64,000 nucleotides of DNA from Pseudomonadota bacterium (lineage in GTDB: Bacteria; Pseudomonadota; Alphaproteobacteria; Acetobacterales; Acetobacteraceae), in the NCBI GenBank assembly GCA_021805565.1, contig JAJZFA010000064.1, positions 46,527 to 110,526 of the forward strand, written 5' to 3'. The first letter of the stretch is position 1, and each line of letters begins with the position of its first letter. The notes under the pieces are model-generated. The model was not told the origin of the DNA. It saw only the letters and a program-made list of their open reading frames with translations, and ran no database searches. Below are positions 37,591-47,000 of the stretch, in pieces. The translations under genes were made by a program, and so were the position numbers.

Positions 37591-39474
37591 TTAAAATCGC
37601 TGCAGCAACTGCCAATAGAACGCCGCCGATCTCAATGCCGACACGTTAGGCTCCTGACCCGTTGGATACAGACTCATACGATAGACGCCCTCGAGGTCGA
37701 TTTCGCTGGAACTTGTCAGATATAGACGAACGCCGGTGCCAGCGGACCGTAACGTTTGATCCGATTGCAACGGCGTGTTCTGCCAGACCGCTCCCCAGTT
37801 ATAGAATAAATAGAACTGCGAATTCAGTTCGAACGGAACCTTGGCCGGCAATGGAATCGGTGTATTCAGCCGCAGCTCCGCGGACACGGTAAGCCCTTTA
37901 TCGCCGCTGACCTGGCCATAGTAATAACCACGATTGAACGTCGGTCCTCCAAGATAAAACTGCTCCTCGGGCGGCAGAATATTTTCGGAATATTGACCCG
38001 AGACATCGGTCACGAACGACACGGTCGCGTCGGTATAGGGGTGGAATAACGTTTGATTACGCGATATCTCGCCGCTCAGTTTTTGGAAGTCGATTTTTTC
38101 ACCGATACGCGGCGGCGGGGTTGAGGTGTCGCCATCGCGTGAGGCACCCAGCAGCGTCAGTCCCTGGCTGAATCTTCCATTGATCGTGTTCAGTCCGGTG
38201 CGATCCCCGCCCAGCACAGTATCCAGCAAGGTGTAATCGCCCCCGAACCGCAAAATGCGCAAACTATCGAAGCTGCTGCGCTGTGGGGCGCCGTTGAGTC
38301 CGAGGTTATTCTGGATGTTACTCTCGATCGCGTCGAAAGCCCCCGTCATGTTCAGGCTTTGGGAGCGCGTCCGCACCAGGGGGTACGAAAGCTGTCCACC
38401 GAACACCGTTGTCTGGCCGTCATAACCAATAAGGCCAAGCGGCCCTCCGGGTGTCGAATTGCCGGCGCCGCCATATATCTTGAGCCTGAGGCCCGAACCG
38501 CCGAGGAACAATTCTTCCGAAGCCTGGCCAAACAGGTTGGTGTTATTGAAGGCTCCAAACATGGATAACTGAGTCCGCTCGCCGTACTCGGTCAGGCTAT
38601 CGATATTGAAGACGCCCAGCCCCTCCTCCGGTCCGGCCAGGTTGAACGCCCGGTTATCGGCCGAAACATACCCGCTGACGACACGCCGCGACACCTGGGC
38701 GACCAGCGTCAACGCGCCGGGGTCGCCGAGCGACGGATTAAGTACCGAACGAACCGTCAGGCCTGGAATATCCTGCGCCAGAAGCAGCCAGCGTTCGAGG
38801 TCCGACGTCTTAAGTGGCACCTGGCCGACAAGATGGTTAAGGAAACGTAGCACCTGGAGACCTGCCGGCCCGATATCGCCGTCCAGCTTAACGGCCGCGA
38901 CGTACCCTTCCACCACCTGAAAGCGCAGGGCCGAGCCGGTGACAATCGCCCGCACCGTGGTGTAAACATAATCCTCGCTGCGGTATAAATCGACCAGCGC
39001 GGCCCGCGATGCCTCGATCTGCCCCTCGGGTACGGCCGGACCCGTCAGGCCGCCGGTCAGGGACGCTATCCGCGATGCGGAGAAAGCCGTCACGCCATCG
39101 ACCGTGAGCGTCGCGATCCGATGGGTGGTTCCCTCGGTGGTTTCTGCCGGGGCGGATGGCGGCGGCGGCCGAGGCAGGCCCGGCGCGACGTTTGGTTGTT
39201 CGGGAATGGCAATGCCAGGAAGCGGCGATCCCAGAGGTGGCGCAGGCGGCAGGCGCGGGGGAACTTGCGCCCAGGTCGCGGTTTCTCCAGCTAGGCAGGC
39301 AAGCAGGATCAGACCAAAGCACCGACAATTGAGCAGGCGCGATTGCTCAAAATGTAGAAACGGCACTAGATTTTCCCCGATCACGATATATTGCGCGACT
39401 ATGAACTGAAATAAATAAACCGCCAAGTGCGACCGGCGCGGATGTGTCATCCATCTGTGAATGTCTGATTGCAC
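37591..39474 (-). CDS. Two-partner secretion outer-membrane transporter TpsB (ShlB/FhaC family)
   Basis: A protein of up to 627 residues. A cleavable signal probably starts near LLNCRCFGLILLACLAG and ends at ATWAQ, so the true start may lie inside the listed frame. The extra N-terminal 45 residues look atypical and no clear ribosome site marks the first codon. A Pro-rich linker is followed by POTRA regions (~105-260; TVDGVTAFSASRIASL, YRSEDYVYTTV). The C-terminal 16-strand barrel has the conserved YLGGPTFNRGYYYGQVSGDKG motif of the family and ends in aromatic QLLQRF, as expected for a barrel protein. It secretes the TpsA encoded 51 bp downstream. Confidence 0.92.
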   Translation of the reverse strand: MQSDIHRWMTHPRRSHLAVYLFQFIVAQYIVIGENLVPFLHFEQSRLLNCRCFGLILLACLAGETATWAQVPPRLPPAPPLGSPLPGIAIPEQPNVAPGLPRPPPPSAPAETTEGTTHRIATLTVDGVTAFSASRIASLTGGLTGPAVPEGQIEASRAALVDLYRSEDYVYTTVRAIVTGSALRFQVVEGYVAAVKLDGDIGPAGLQVLRFLNHLVGQVPLKTSDLERWLLLAQDIPGLTVRSVLNPSLGDPGALTLVAQVSRRVVSGYVSADNRAFNLAGPEEGLGVFNIDSLTEYGERTQLSMFGAFNNTNLFGQASEELFLGGSGLRLKIYGGAGNSTPGGPLGLIGYDGQTTVFGGQLSYPLVRTRSQSLNMTGAFDAIESNIQNNLGLNGAPQRSSFDSLRILRFGGDYTLLDTVLGGDRTGLNTINGRFSQGLTLLGASRDGDTSTPPPRIGEKIDFQKLSGEISRNQTLFHPYTDATVSFVTDVSGQYSENILPPEEQFYLGGPTFNRGYYYGQVSGDKGLTVSAELRLNTPIPLPAKVPFELNSQFYLFYNWGAVWQNTPLQSDQTLRSAGTGVRLYLTSSSEIDLEGVYRMSLYPTGQEPNVSALRSAAFYWQLLQRF

Positions 39475-39688
39475 CGCGCCCAGGTGCCGGAATGTGACAC
39501 CGACGCCGTCCGCGGCCCCGCAATGCAGGACTTGAGCGATCGGTTCGGTTCACGGTTGCTTTGGCCGACCATCGCGATGCGCGCTGGCGGAGCTTTCAGA
39601 GAGTCGGAGTACCGTCGGCGCTAAAATCGGCGAGGAACCGGCTCACCGGACGCACGTTACCGTCGTCGCACCAGACGGAGAGATGGCG

Positions 39689-41968
39689 ATGGGTATAGTT
39701 CGGCCCGAAACCAAACATTATCGTAAGCCAGCAGGCGGTTGGGGCTCCGTGAAGGGCATCGGCGGCATTTTGTTCCGCGAACGGCCATCGCCCGCCGTCC
39801 TCGAGACATTAACTTATCAAAACAAGACCGGTGGCCACATGTGTACTTCGTGCGCGTGGGGCAAGCCGGCCCATCCCCATATCTTCGAATTTTGCGAGAA
39901 CGGCGCGAAGGCAACGGTTTGGGAACTAACGCGAGACCGTTGCACGCCCGACTTTTTCGGTCGCCATACAGTGACGGAACTACGCGAATGGCAAGATTAC
40001 GACCTGGAGTTGCAGGGCAGGCTTACTCAACCGCTTCGTTACGATTCTACCATAGACAAGTACGTTGCGTGCGAATGGGAGGAGGCATTCTCCGGAATTG
40101 CGCGTGAACTACAACGAATTGATCCGAAATCGGCGATTTTCTATGCCTCGGGGAAAGCCGGCATGGAGGCATCGTATCTATATGCCCTGTTTGCCCGGTT
40201 ATATGGCCATAACAACCTGCCCGACAGTTCGAATATGTGTCACGAAACGACATCGGTAGGGCTGAAGACGGTCATCGGCTCCCCGGTGGGAACCTGCGTG
40301 CTTGAGGACTTCGACACGTGCGACGCGATATTCTATTTTGGACAGAATCCTGGGACCAATAGTCCCCGGTTCCTTCATCCGTTGCAGGAAGCTGTCCGGC
40401 GAGGCTGCAAGATCATTACGTTTAATCCGGTCCGCGAACGCGGCCTGGAATGCTTCGTCAATCCGCAAAATCCGGCGGAGATGCTGACCGGCCATGCGAC
40501 TCAGCTTTCGCACATGTATTTGCAGGTACGGCCGGGCGGAGACATCGCTGCCCTGATGGGGCTGTGCAAGCACGTTTTCCGGGTGGATCGGGAGCGGCTG
40601 GGTGAAGGCGGTTCCGGCGTCATCGACCGCGCTTTCGTCAAGATGCATACAGATGGCTTCGATGGCCTCGCGCAGGCCGTACACGCGGCCGATTGGGCGG
40701 ATATCGAACGTATCTCGGGCCTTGCGCGCGGCGAACTCGAAAAAGCCGCGGATGTGTATATCGCGGCGGAGCGAACGATTGCCGTGTACGGCATGGGTCT
40801 TACGCAGCATGTTCACGGATCGCAATGTATCGGCATGCTGATCGATCTGCTCCTGCTAAAGGGCAATATTGGCCGGCCCGGTGCGGGGATATCGCCTGTT
40901 CGCGGCCATTCCAACGTGCAGGGCCAGCGAACCGTCGGCATCACCGAAAAGCCGGAACTGGTGCCGCTGGACAAACTGGCGGCGATGTTCGACTTCGATC
41001 CACCGCGTGAGACGGGTCTGACGACAGTCGATGTCTGCCAGGGAATTCTCGACGGATCGGTCAAGGCCTTCGTCAGCCTTGGCGGCAATTTCGTGCGGGC
41101 CATTCCGGAGCGCGACGCGATGGAAGCGGCCTGGGGCAACATGGCCCTGACGGTGTCGATCGCGATCAAACTCAACCGGGGTCACCTGGTCCATGGCCGG
41201 ACGGCTTACATTTTACCGTGCCTGGCACGCTCCGAACAGGACATGCAGGCGGGCGGCGCACAAACCGTGACGGTGGAAGACAGTTTCAGCCATGTCCATG
41301 GTTCGGTTGGCAAACGGACGCCGGCCGGCAAGAACCTTCGGTCCGAACTCGCGATCGTCGCGGGGCTGGCGAAGGCAACCTTGCCCGCACACCCAAAATG
41401 GCGATGGGACGAATGGACGGCCGATTACGGCGCGGTACGCGAGCTTATCGCGGAAACCTACCCGGACGAATTTCACGATTTCAGCGCTCGGATGTTCGAG
41501 CCCGGCGGGTTTTACCGGGGCAACAAGGCGCGCGAACGGATTTGGCTGACCGCGAGCGGCAAGGCGGAATTTACCTGCCCCACCGTTTTGTCCGCTCTGG
41601 GAGTCGGGGACGCGCCCGGACGCTTCCACTTGATTACCATGCGATCGAACGATCAGTTCAATACGACGATTTATGGGTTCAGCGACCGGCTGCGCGGACT
41701 CGATGGATCCCGCATGATTCTGCTGATCAATCCGGATGACATGGTCCGGGCGGGCGTGAAGGAGGGCGATATCGTCAGCCTGGTCTCCGACGCCGGCGAC
41801 AGCGTGCATCGCGAGGTGACGGGCCTGACCGTCACGCCGTTCAGCCTGCCCGATGGCTGCCTTGGCGGCTACTATCCCGAAATGAACCCGCTGATACCGC
41901 TATGGCTGCATGACGTAGCCTCCAAGACACCTGGTTCCAAAGGGGTCCCGGTACGCCTTAAAGCCTGA
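39689..41968 (+). CDS. FdhF/YdeP-family molybdopterin oxidoreductase
   Basis: A 759-residue molybdopterin (bis-MGD) oxidoreductase of the YdeP subgroup of formate-dehydrogenase-like proteins. Landmarks are GGHMCTSCAWGKPAHPH near residue 48, ending in FCENGAKATVWELT, then IFYASGKAGMEASYLYALFARLYGHNNLPDSSN, YFGQNPGTNSPRFL and GMGLTQHVHGSQ. The C-terminal dinucleotide-binding domain holds SNDQFNTTIYGFSDRLRG. The YdeP group lacks a defined physiological substrate; the E. coli member is linked to acid resistance. ATG 39689 has GGAG eight bases upstream, and 39683 is the alternative. No fdhD-like partner gene is next to it. It is divergent from tpsB and convergent with the MATE gene. Confidence 0.9.
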   Translation: MGIVRPETKHYRKPAGGWGSVKGIGGILFRERPSPAVLETLTYQNKTGGHMCTSCAWGKPAHPHIFEFCENGAKATVWELTRDRCTPDFFGRHTVTELREWQDYDLELQGRLTQPLRYDSTIDKYVACEWEEAFSGIARELQRIDPKSAIFYASGKAGMEASYLYALFARLYGHNNLPDSSNMCHETTSVGLKTVIGSPVGTCVLEDFDTCDAIFYFGQNPGTNSPRFLHPLQEAVRRGCKIITFNPVRERGLECFVNPQNPAEMLTGHATQLSHMYLQVRPGGDIAALMGLCKHVFRVDRERLGEGGSGVIDRAFVKMHTDGFDGLAQAVHAADWADIERISGLARGELEKAADVYIAAERTIAVYGMGLTQHVHGSQCIGMLIDLLLLKGNIGRPGAGISPVRGHSNVQGQRTVGITEKPELVPLDKLAAMFDFDPPRETGLTTVDVCQGILDGSVKAFVSLGGNFVRAIPERDAMEAAWGNMALTVSIAIKLNRGHLVHGRTAYILPCLARSEQDMQAGGAQTVTVEDSFSHVHGSVGKRTPAGKNLRSELAIVAGLAKATLPAHPKWRWDEWTADYGAVRELIAETYPDEFHDFSARMFEPGGFYRGNKARERIWLTASGKAEFTCPTVLSALGVGDAPGRFHLITMRSNDQFNTTIYGFSDRLRGLDGSRMILLINPDDMVRAGVKEGDIVSLVSDAGDSVHREVTGLTVTPFSLPDGCLGGYYPEMNPLIPLWLHDVASKTPGSKGVPVRLKA

Positions 41969-41996
41969 TGGCGCGGGTGGGACGCGACCGCTTGGG

Positions 41997-43487
41997 TCAC
42001 GCCTCCGCGGTGCACCCGGCGCGAATGGATGGTGCATCGCCTGCCGGCATGCTCGCCGGTTCAACACCATGCATTTTGGGCGGGTTCCGGAACCAGACAC
42101 CGGATTGCACCGCCTTTGCCAGCATGGCGCCATAAACCACCAGTGCCGCCGCGAGGAATCCGAACAGCCACGCGACGGATCCGGTCAGATACAGCGCCAG
42201 CCCGCCGCCGCCGACGGCGATCGCCATCCGGCACAACCCGGCCAGCAACGGCCACAACAGCCGACCAGCCCCCTGCGACGCGAAATACAGCGACAATCCA
42301 AGCCCGAAAAACCCGTAGGCCGGCCCAACCAGGCGCAGATACGCCGCACCGATCGCCAGCATCCTCGGATCGTGACCAAACAGTCCGAGCCAGGCATACG
42401 GCCAGATCGCAGCGGCTATGCCGATGGCCTCGGTCAGCAGAAACGCCATCCCTCCGCCCACCAGCGCGATCCGCAGTGCTCGCTTTGGTTGACCCGCCGC
42501 GATGTTGGTGCCGACCAACGCAACCATTGGTCCGCCAAACCCGAACGCCACCGGAATCAGCAGATATTCGAGGCGGCCTCCGGTTCCATAGCCCGCGACG
42601 CCGTCCGGACCGGCGGCCGAACCGACCAGGGCGGTTGTCAGCAAGATTGTGAGGCTTGTCTGCAATGTGCTGACCGAACCAACAGCACCCACCCGCAATA
42701 TGTCGGCCAGCATGTCCCAGCGCAGGCGCACCCAGCGGACCCGCACCACGCCGTGGCCTGCGAGCAGATACCATGCCAACAAGGCACCAGTCAGCGCGTT
42801 GGTCAGCAGCACCGCCATCGCACCGCCCGCGATGCCCATCGCCGGAATTGGCCCGAAGCCAAAAATCAGCGCCGGCGACAGCGGGACCAGCACCAGCACC
42901 CCGACGCAGATTGCCAGGGCCGGCACGAACATGTTGCCGGTGCCCCGGATCGTGCTGGCGAGAGCGTTCATCGCCCAAACCAGGACGGTGCCCCCAAACA
43001 CCACGTTGGAATACACCATCGCCGCATCCAGTGAGCCCTCCCGGCCACCCATCGCGGCATAAAGTGGCCGCCCAAACGCAAGCATCAGCGCGGAAAAGAA
43101 CAGCCCGAGCAGGACGTTAATGACCATCGCGTGCAGCACGAGTGCATCGGCATCGTGCCGCCGGCCGCTTCCCAGGGCACGCGCGATGGCCGAGGAAATA
43201 CCGCCCCCCATCGCCCCGCCTGAGATCATCTGCATCATCATGAAGCCGGGGAACACAAGCGCCATCCCGGTGAGTGCATCGCGGCCGAGGCGCGACACGA
43301 ACCATGTTTCGATCAGACCGGTGGACGCCTGGGCGGTCATCACCAGGATATTTGGCCATGCCATGCCAAGCAAGGTCGGCACGATAGCGCCTTGCAGAAG
43401 CGTTCGGGTACGAGGACTCATCGCCGCCGGGCGCGGCATTTCCGATGCCGGGGGAACGATTGCCGACGTGACGCTCGGTGGTGCCAT
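41997..43487 (-). CDS. MATE-family multidrug/metabolite efflux transporter
   Basis: A 496-residue integral membrane protein with about twelve hydrophobic segments in two homologous halves, the MATE (NorM-like) arrangement. The N-terminal half has LGMAWPNILVMTAQASTGLIETWFVSRLG and MALVFPGFMMMQMISGGAMGGGISSAIARALGSG. The second half has ILLTTALVGSAAGPDGVAGYGTGGRLEYLLIPVAFG. Such pumps exchange Na+ or H+ for organic cations or secondary metabolites. The start has no obvious ribosome site, and MSPRTRTLL 22 codons later is a possible alternative. The gene borders the insertion-sequence region. Confidence 0.92.
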   Translation of the reverse strand: MAPPSVTSAIVPPASEMPRPAAMSPRTRTLLQGAIVPTLLGMAWPNILVMTAQASTGLIETWFVSRLGRDALTGMALVFPGFMMMQMISGGAMGGGISSAIARALGSGRRHDADALVLHAMVINVLLGLFFSALMLAFGRPLYAAMGGREGSLDAAMVYSNVVFGGTVLVWAMNALASTIRGTGNMFVPALAICVGVLVLVPLSPALIFGFGPIPAMGIAGGAMAVLLTNALTGALLAWYLLAGHGVVRVRWVRLRWDMLADILRVGAVGSVSTLQTSLTILLTTALVGSAAGPDGVAGYGTGGRLEYLLIPVAFGFGGPMVALVGTNIAAGQPKRALRIALVGGGMAFLLTEAIGIAAAIWPYAWLGLFGHDPRMLAIGAAYLRLVGPAYGFFGLGLSLYFASQGAGRLLWPLLAGLCRMAIAVGGGGLALYLTGSVAWLFGFLAAALVVYGAMLAKAVQSGVWFRNPPKMHGVEPASMPAGDAPSIRAGCTAEA

Positions 43488-43555
43488 GATTTGCCCGTTT
43501 TTTTGTGTCCCGCCATGAGGCGGAGAGGCGTTGCTTAGTAACTTGCGTTATGCAA

Positions 43556-43866
43556 TTAACCATTATCCGACCTCATGTCAACCGCTCTCCATGCGATTTT
43601 AGCGCTCGGTGCCCGAGGCCGCACGGCGCGGCAGCGAGGTGGTTCGCGAAAACCGGACAGTTGTCCACGCGCCTGAGCCAGGACAACGAAGTCGGCTGGC
43701 CGGGGATCGGCGTGCTTTAAGAGTACGGTTCTGAAATGCGCGCCCACGGGGGCTGCCGGCTGGCAGGGGTCGATGGTCGTCGAATGCAGGACGTAGGCGG
43801 CGTTGGTGAGATCGATCCCGATGTTCTTACCCGCGTAAAGCGTCTGGACCTGTGCATCTGGCGTTT
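43556..43866 (-). pseudogene. Remnant of an IS4-type transposase
   Basis: The minus-strand frame running from the in-frame TAA at about 43868 reads QVQTLYAGKNIGIDLTNAAYVLHSTTIDPC, then HFRT. This resembles the YALDSTTIDLCLSLFPWAHFRT block around the first catalytic Asp of IS4-family DDE transposases. The Asp is replaced by His here and the similarity fades after HFRT. Only about 40 recognisable codons remain, next to the left end of the IS5-type element, so this looks like an older insertion degraded in the same hot spot. The rest of 43488-43893 shows no gene. Confidence 0.5.
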
Positions 43867-43893
43867 ATAGGGCCAGGGTGTGAGTTAACCGGT

Positions 43894-45210
43894 GGGAACC
43901 TCGAAATATCTAATTTTCGCGCTTAATGGCAGCGGATGGGGTCACGACAAGGCCGCCCAGCACAGGCGGCATGGCTGCGGCCGGGCAAATTGCCCGTCAT
44001 GGTAGTTTCATTCCAAGTAAATCAGCAAATTGCTCGCGTGGGTTGCACCATCTCATGCGGTCCGTCCCCGCGCTCCCTCCAGGAACGTGTATCGCTGCAT
44101 GTTGTAGGTCAGGTTGCGCAGCCCGATCTTCGCCTTCGCACGGACCATCCCGATTGTGCGCACCAGCTTGCCCCCCATCGACGACACGAAGTGGCCGAAC
44201 ACGTGCTCCACGCGCGAGCGCGCCTTCGACGCCGTCTTGTTCGTCGCCTGCTCGCGCCTGGTCAGCTTCTTGTTGCGCCGGCCCTTCTGGTGGATGTGGC
44301 TGCGGTAGCGCGGTTCTTTCAGCTTTGCCTCGGTCGCCTCCGAGCGGTAGGCGCTGTCGGCCCAGACGTCGCGCGCGGTGTTGGCGGGGTCCAGCACCGC
44401 CTCGAACGCCTGGCTGTCGTGCCTCGCCGCGTCGGTAACCGTGTAGCAGCGGATCGGCTTGTGGCGGCGGTCGACGCGGACATGGTCCTTGTAGCCGTAG
44501 TACGACTTGCCGTGCTTCTTCGTCCAGCGCGCGTCGCGGTCCTTCTGGCGCAGCTTCGCGGGGTTGTCCGCCCAGCCAGCCGGCACCTCGCCCGCCTTGA
44601 TCGCCGCGTTCTCCGACTCTTTGTTGTGGTTGACCGGCACCGGCACGATGGTGGCGTCCACGATCTGCCCGCCCATCGCCAGGTAGCCCTTGTCCTTCAG
44701 ACACTTGTCGAACTCGGCGAACAGCGCCTCGACGGTGCCGGACGTGGCCAGCGCCTCGCGGTAGAGCCAGATGGTCTTGGCGTCGGGCACGGACTCCCCC
44801 AGCCCGAGGCCGAGGAAGCGCATGAACGAGAGCCGGTCGCCGATCTGGTACTCCGCCGCCTCGTCGGCAAGGTTGTAGAGCGAGTGCAGACCAGCACCTT
44901 GAACATCGGCACCTTGAACATCGGCACCTCGTCCAGCGGCTTGCGCCCGGCGGCGGACTTGCGCGCCTCGGCCGTCTTGCGCTGGCCTGCTTGTTCGAGG
45001 GCCGCGCGCAACCTGTCGCGGAAGCTGTCCCAAGGGACCAGGCGGTTGATCGCCACGAGCGGATCGGGCTTGGCGTCGAGGCTGTCGTAGCGGCGGCCGA
45101 GGTCGAAGAAGCCAGGCTGGTGCATCACCAATCCCATCAGGCGCGGAGGGTGGTTGCTTTATTGAATCGAGGTTCGCGGCGGTTGGGAAGGGGGATTTTT
45201 AGAGGTTCCC
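43894..45210 (-). mobile_element. IS5-family insertion sequence, about 1.3 kb
   Basis: The ends are imperfect inverted repeats: GGGAACCTCGAAATAT at 43894 on the plus strand and GGGAACCTCTAAAAAT read inward from 45210 (13 of 16 bases match). They enclose a minus-strand IS5-type transposase gene. No convincing target duplication is visible at the borders (left flank ends ACCGGT, right flank begins TACACA). The transposase is frameshifted, so this copy is not self-mobile unless frameshifting rescues it. Confidence 0.75.
44053..45137 (-). pseudogene. IS5-family transposase, frameshifted
   Basis: The N-terminal frame (start 45137) begins QPGFFDLGRRYDSLDAKPDP and contains the DUF772-type LVPWDSFRDRL. 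At about 44890 it leaves frame: GTC-TGCACTCGCTC where GTC-CTGCACTCGCTC (V-L-H-S-L) is expected, consistent with loss of one C. The second frame then continues SLYNLADEAAEYQIGDRLSFMRFLGL to the DDE region, with IVDATIVP, VWADSAYRS and a KKLTRREQ...SRVEHVFG C-terminal signature. Just before the shift, 15 bp are duplicated in tandem (VPMFKVPMFK). Both lesions are in the same 40 bp. A sequencing error cannot be ruled out for the single base. Confidence 0.85.
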
Positions 45211-45248
45211 TACACACACCGGCTGATCATACACAATACGCTACCTGT

Positions 45249-45485
45249 ATGGTCGGTATCTCTGCGATTGCGGCTGGCGTCATTTTCATTTGGGCGGGCT
45301 GCTTTCAAGTGCGTACCGCGCTAAAGGAGGGCACGTTCTACGGACAAAATGGCGTTAAATATCACGAATCCCGATCCGAAGGGGCTTGGTCTTTTTGGAT
45401 AAATCTCAGCCTTAGAGCCGGTTGCTTCCCGGTAGGAGTAGCGTGCATCTATTCTGGGATAATTCATCTTGTTCGCTCGATTTAA
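45249..45485 (+). CDS. Small two-helix membrane protein, unknown function
   Basis: A 78-residue ORF read from the ATG at 45249. Two hydrophobic segments, AIAAGVIFIWAGCFQV (~6-21) and LRAGCFPVGVACIYSGIIHLV (~55-75), flank a polar loop with YGQNGVKYHESRSEGAW. The frame is open further upstream through the insertion-sequence end, but that part is not protein-like. No family recognised. It lies just outside the right end of the IS5-type element, possibly as the 3' part of a disrupted neighbour. The 204 bp to the desaturase end holds nothing I can identify. Confidence 0.5.
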   Translation: MVGISAIAAGVIFIWAGCFQVRTALKEGTFYGQNGVKYHESRSEGAWSFWINLSLRAGCFPVGVACIYSGIIHLVRSI

Positions 45486-45689
45486 CATCGGGAACAAACC
45501 ATCAAAATTTTTCGCAACGGGTAAACGTCCGCGTTCGGTCCCTATCGGTGCGGCAGCGGCGGGCCGAACCCGAACACTCGAACAGACCCGCTGCCCGCCC
45601 ATCATCGATCTTGACAAATTTCCTAAATCACTCTGCAGTACTACTGATTAAAATCGGCTCTCGCCTCCACGCTCCGCGCAGCCAGCGGC

Positions 45690-46733
45690 CTACCGAGGCC
45701 GGCGCGGAAATCGCACCATCGCCCCGAGGGCTTCATCCCACAGCGTGAAACCTGGCGCGCGCAGCGCCTGCCACAACGTCAACCCGGTCACCGTGGCGGC
45801 GAAGGCCGGATCGGCACGATGCGCGGCTTGCAGCCGGTAGTTCGGCACCCGGGGCATCAGGTGATGCACATGATGGAACCCGATATTGCCGGTGAACCAT
45901 TGCAGCACCTTCGGCAGCCGCAACCACGAACTGCCATGCAGCGCGGCGCCGTCCGCCGTCCAGTCCGCCTGACGGGACCACACCGAATGCTCGAATCGAT
46001 GCTGCACCGAAAACAGCCACACCCCGATAATCGACGCCATGGCGATCACCGGCAGTTGCACCAGCAGCACCGGCTTCCAGCCCAACAGCAGCGTCAGGGT
46101 CAGCAGTAAGCCGCCAATGCCAAGGTTGGTCAGATAAACGCTCAACCGCTCCTTCCGCCAGTTTTTCGGCGTATCGAACGGGATGCGATACACCAGCACG
46201 AACACCACCGGCGGCAGCAGCAACTGCGACACCAGCGGATGCAGCGCCGCTCGGTACAGACGCTGCCGCATCGGCGACAATGCCTCATATTCCTTCAGCG
46301 TAAGACAGCCGGAATAGATGTCCCCGCCGGTCGGGCGCTTGTCCAGATTGTTCCAGACCGCATGGTGCAGCGAATGGTGCCGCCGCCACAGCGCATAGGG
46401 CGTGAACGTGGTCAGGCTACAGGCCCATCCGACAACTTCGTTCGCCCAGCGCGCCTTGAAATACGCGCCATGGCCGCAATCGTGCTGAATGATGAACAGC
46501 CGGACCACCAGGCCGGCGGCTGGCAGCGCGAGCGCGAGGCTCAGCCAGGGCGAGATGTGGTAATAGGCGTAGTACATGAACGCCAGCAGCGCGGCATAGG
46601 GCGCGGCGGTAATGCCGAACTGGGCGATGCTGCGCCCGACCGACGGCGTCTGGAAGGCCGCGAGGCCGGCAACCATCGTCCGGCGGCTGGGGGCGGGCCC
46701 GTCGTGCCGGGGCAGCGAAGGTGGCGATTGCAT
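45690..46733 (-). CDS. Membrane fatty acid desaturase
   Basis: A 347-residue membrane di-iron desaturase read from the ATG at 46733; the frame is open to 46838 but the extra part is Pro/Arg-rich and unlikely. All three histidine boxes are present: HDCGH (84-88), HHSLHH (119-124) and HHVHH near the C-terminus (in GFHHVHHLMP). Four hydrophobic helices fit the DesA/omega-6-like group of acyl-lipid desaturases, which introduce cis double bonds and tune membrane fluidity. Convergent with the small membrane gene and divergent from the MFS gene. The substrate and position of the bond cannot be told from sequence. Confidence 0.9.
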   Translation of the reverse strand: MQSPPSLPRHDGPAPSRRTMVAGLAAFQTPSVGRSIAQFGITAAPYAALLAFMYYAYYHISPWLSLALALPAAGLVVRLFIIQHDCGHGAYFKARWANEVVGWACSLTTFTPYALWRRHHSLHHAVWNNLDKRPTGGDIYSGCLTLKEYEALSPMRQRLYRAALHPLVSQLLLPPVVFVLVYRIPFDTPKNWRKERLSVYLTNLGIGGLLLTLTLLLGWKPVLLVQLPVIAMASIIGVWLFSVQHRFEHSVWSRQADWTADGAALHGSSWLRLPKVLQWFTGNIGFHHVHHLMPRVPNYRLQAAHRADPAFAATVTGLTLWQALRAPGFTLWDEALGAMVRFPRRPR

Positions 46734-47000
46734 GAAGGGGTCTTCTCGAGGGGCGGGGTTGGCGGCGTCCGGATGTGGACGGCTGCGCATTGGGCGTGGC
46801 GAGGCGGTCCTATAACGGAAATGGTCCGGCGGGGGCACGAATCAAATGATAATTTCCCGCCGCCGCCGAGGCCGGGATGGACCCGTCCTGGCCGCGTATC
46901 TGGCCCACCCCGGCGATGCGTGCTTGTATCCCGACCAAGCAAGCAGGCTGGGAAACGCCATGCAACCGATCCCGTGGGCGGCACCGGACGATGCGCCGCC

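Noticed and set aside
43921..44438. Plus-strand frames across the insertion sequence (43926-44438, 43936-45090)
   Set aside because: Antisense to the transposase, with no support of their own.
45469..45651. 60-codon plus-strand frame after the small membrane gene
   Set aside because: No start signal, no hydrophobic or domain pattern, overlaps the preceding gene.
46239..47000. N-terminal extension of the MFS frame
   Set aside because: It is antisense to the desaturase gene and Arg/Pro-rich. The transporter-like sequence begins only after 47001.
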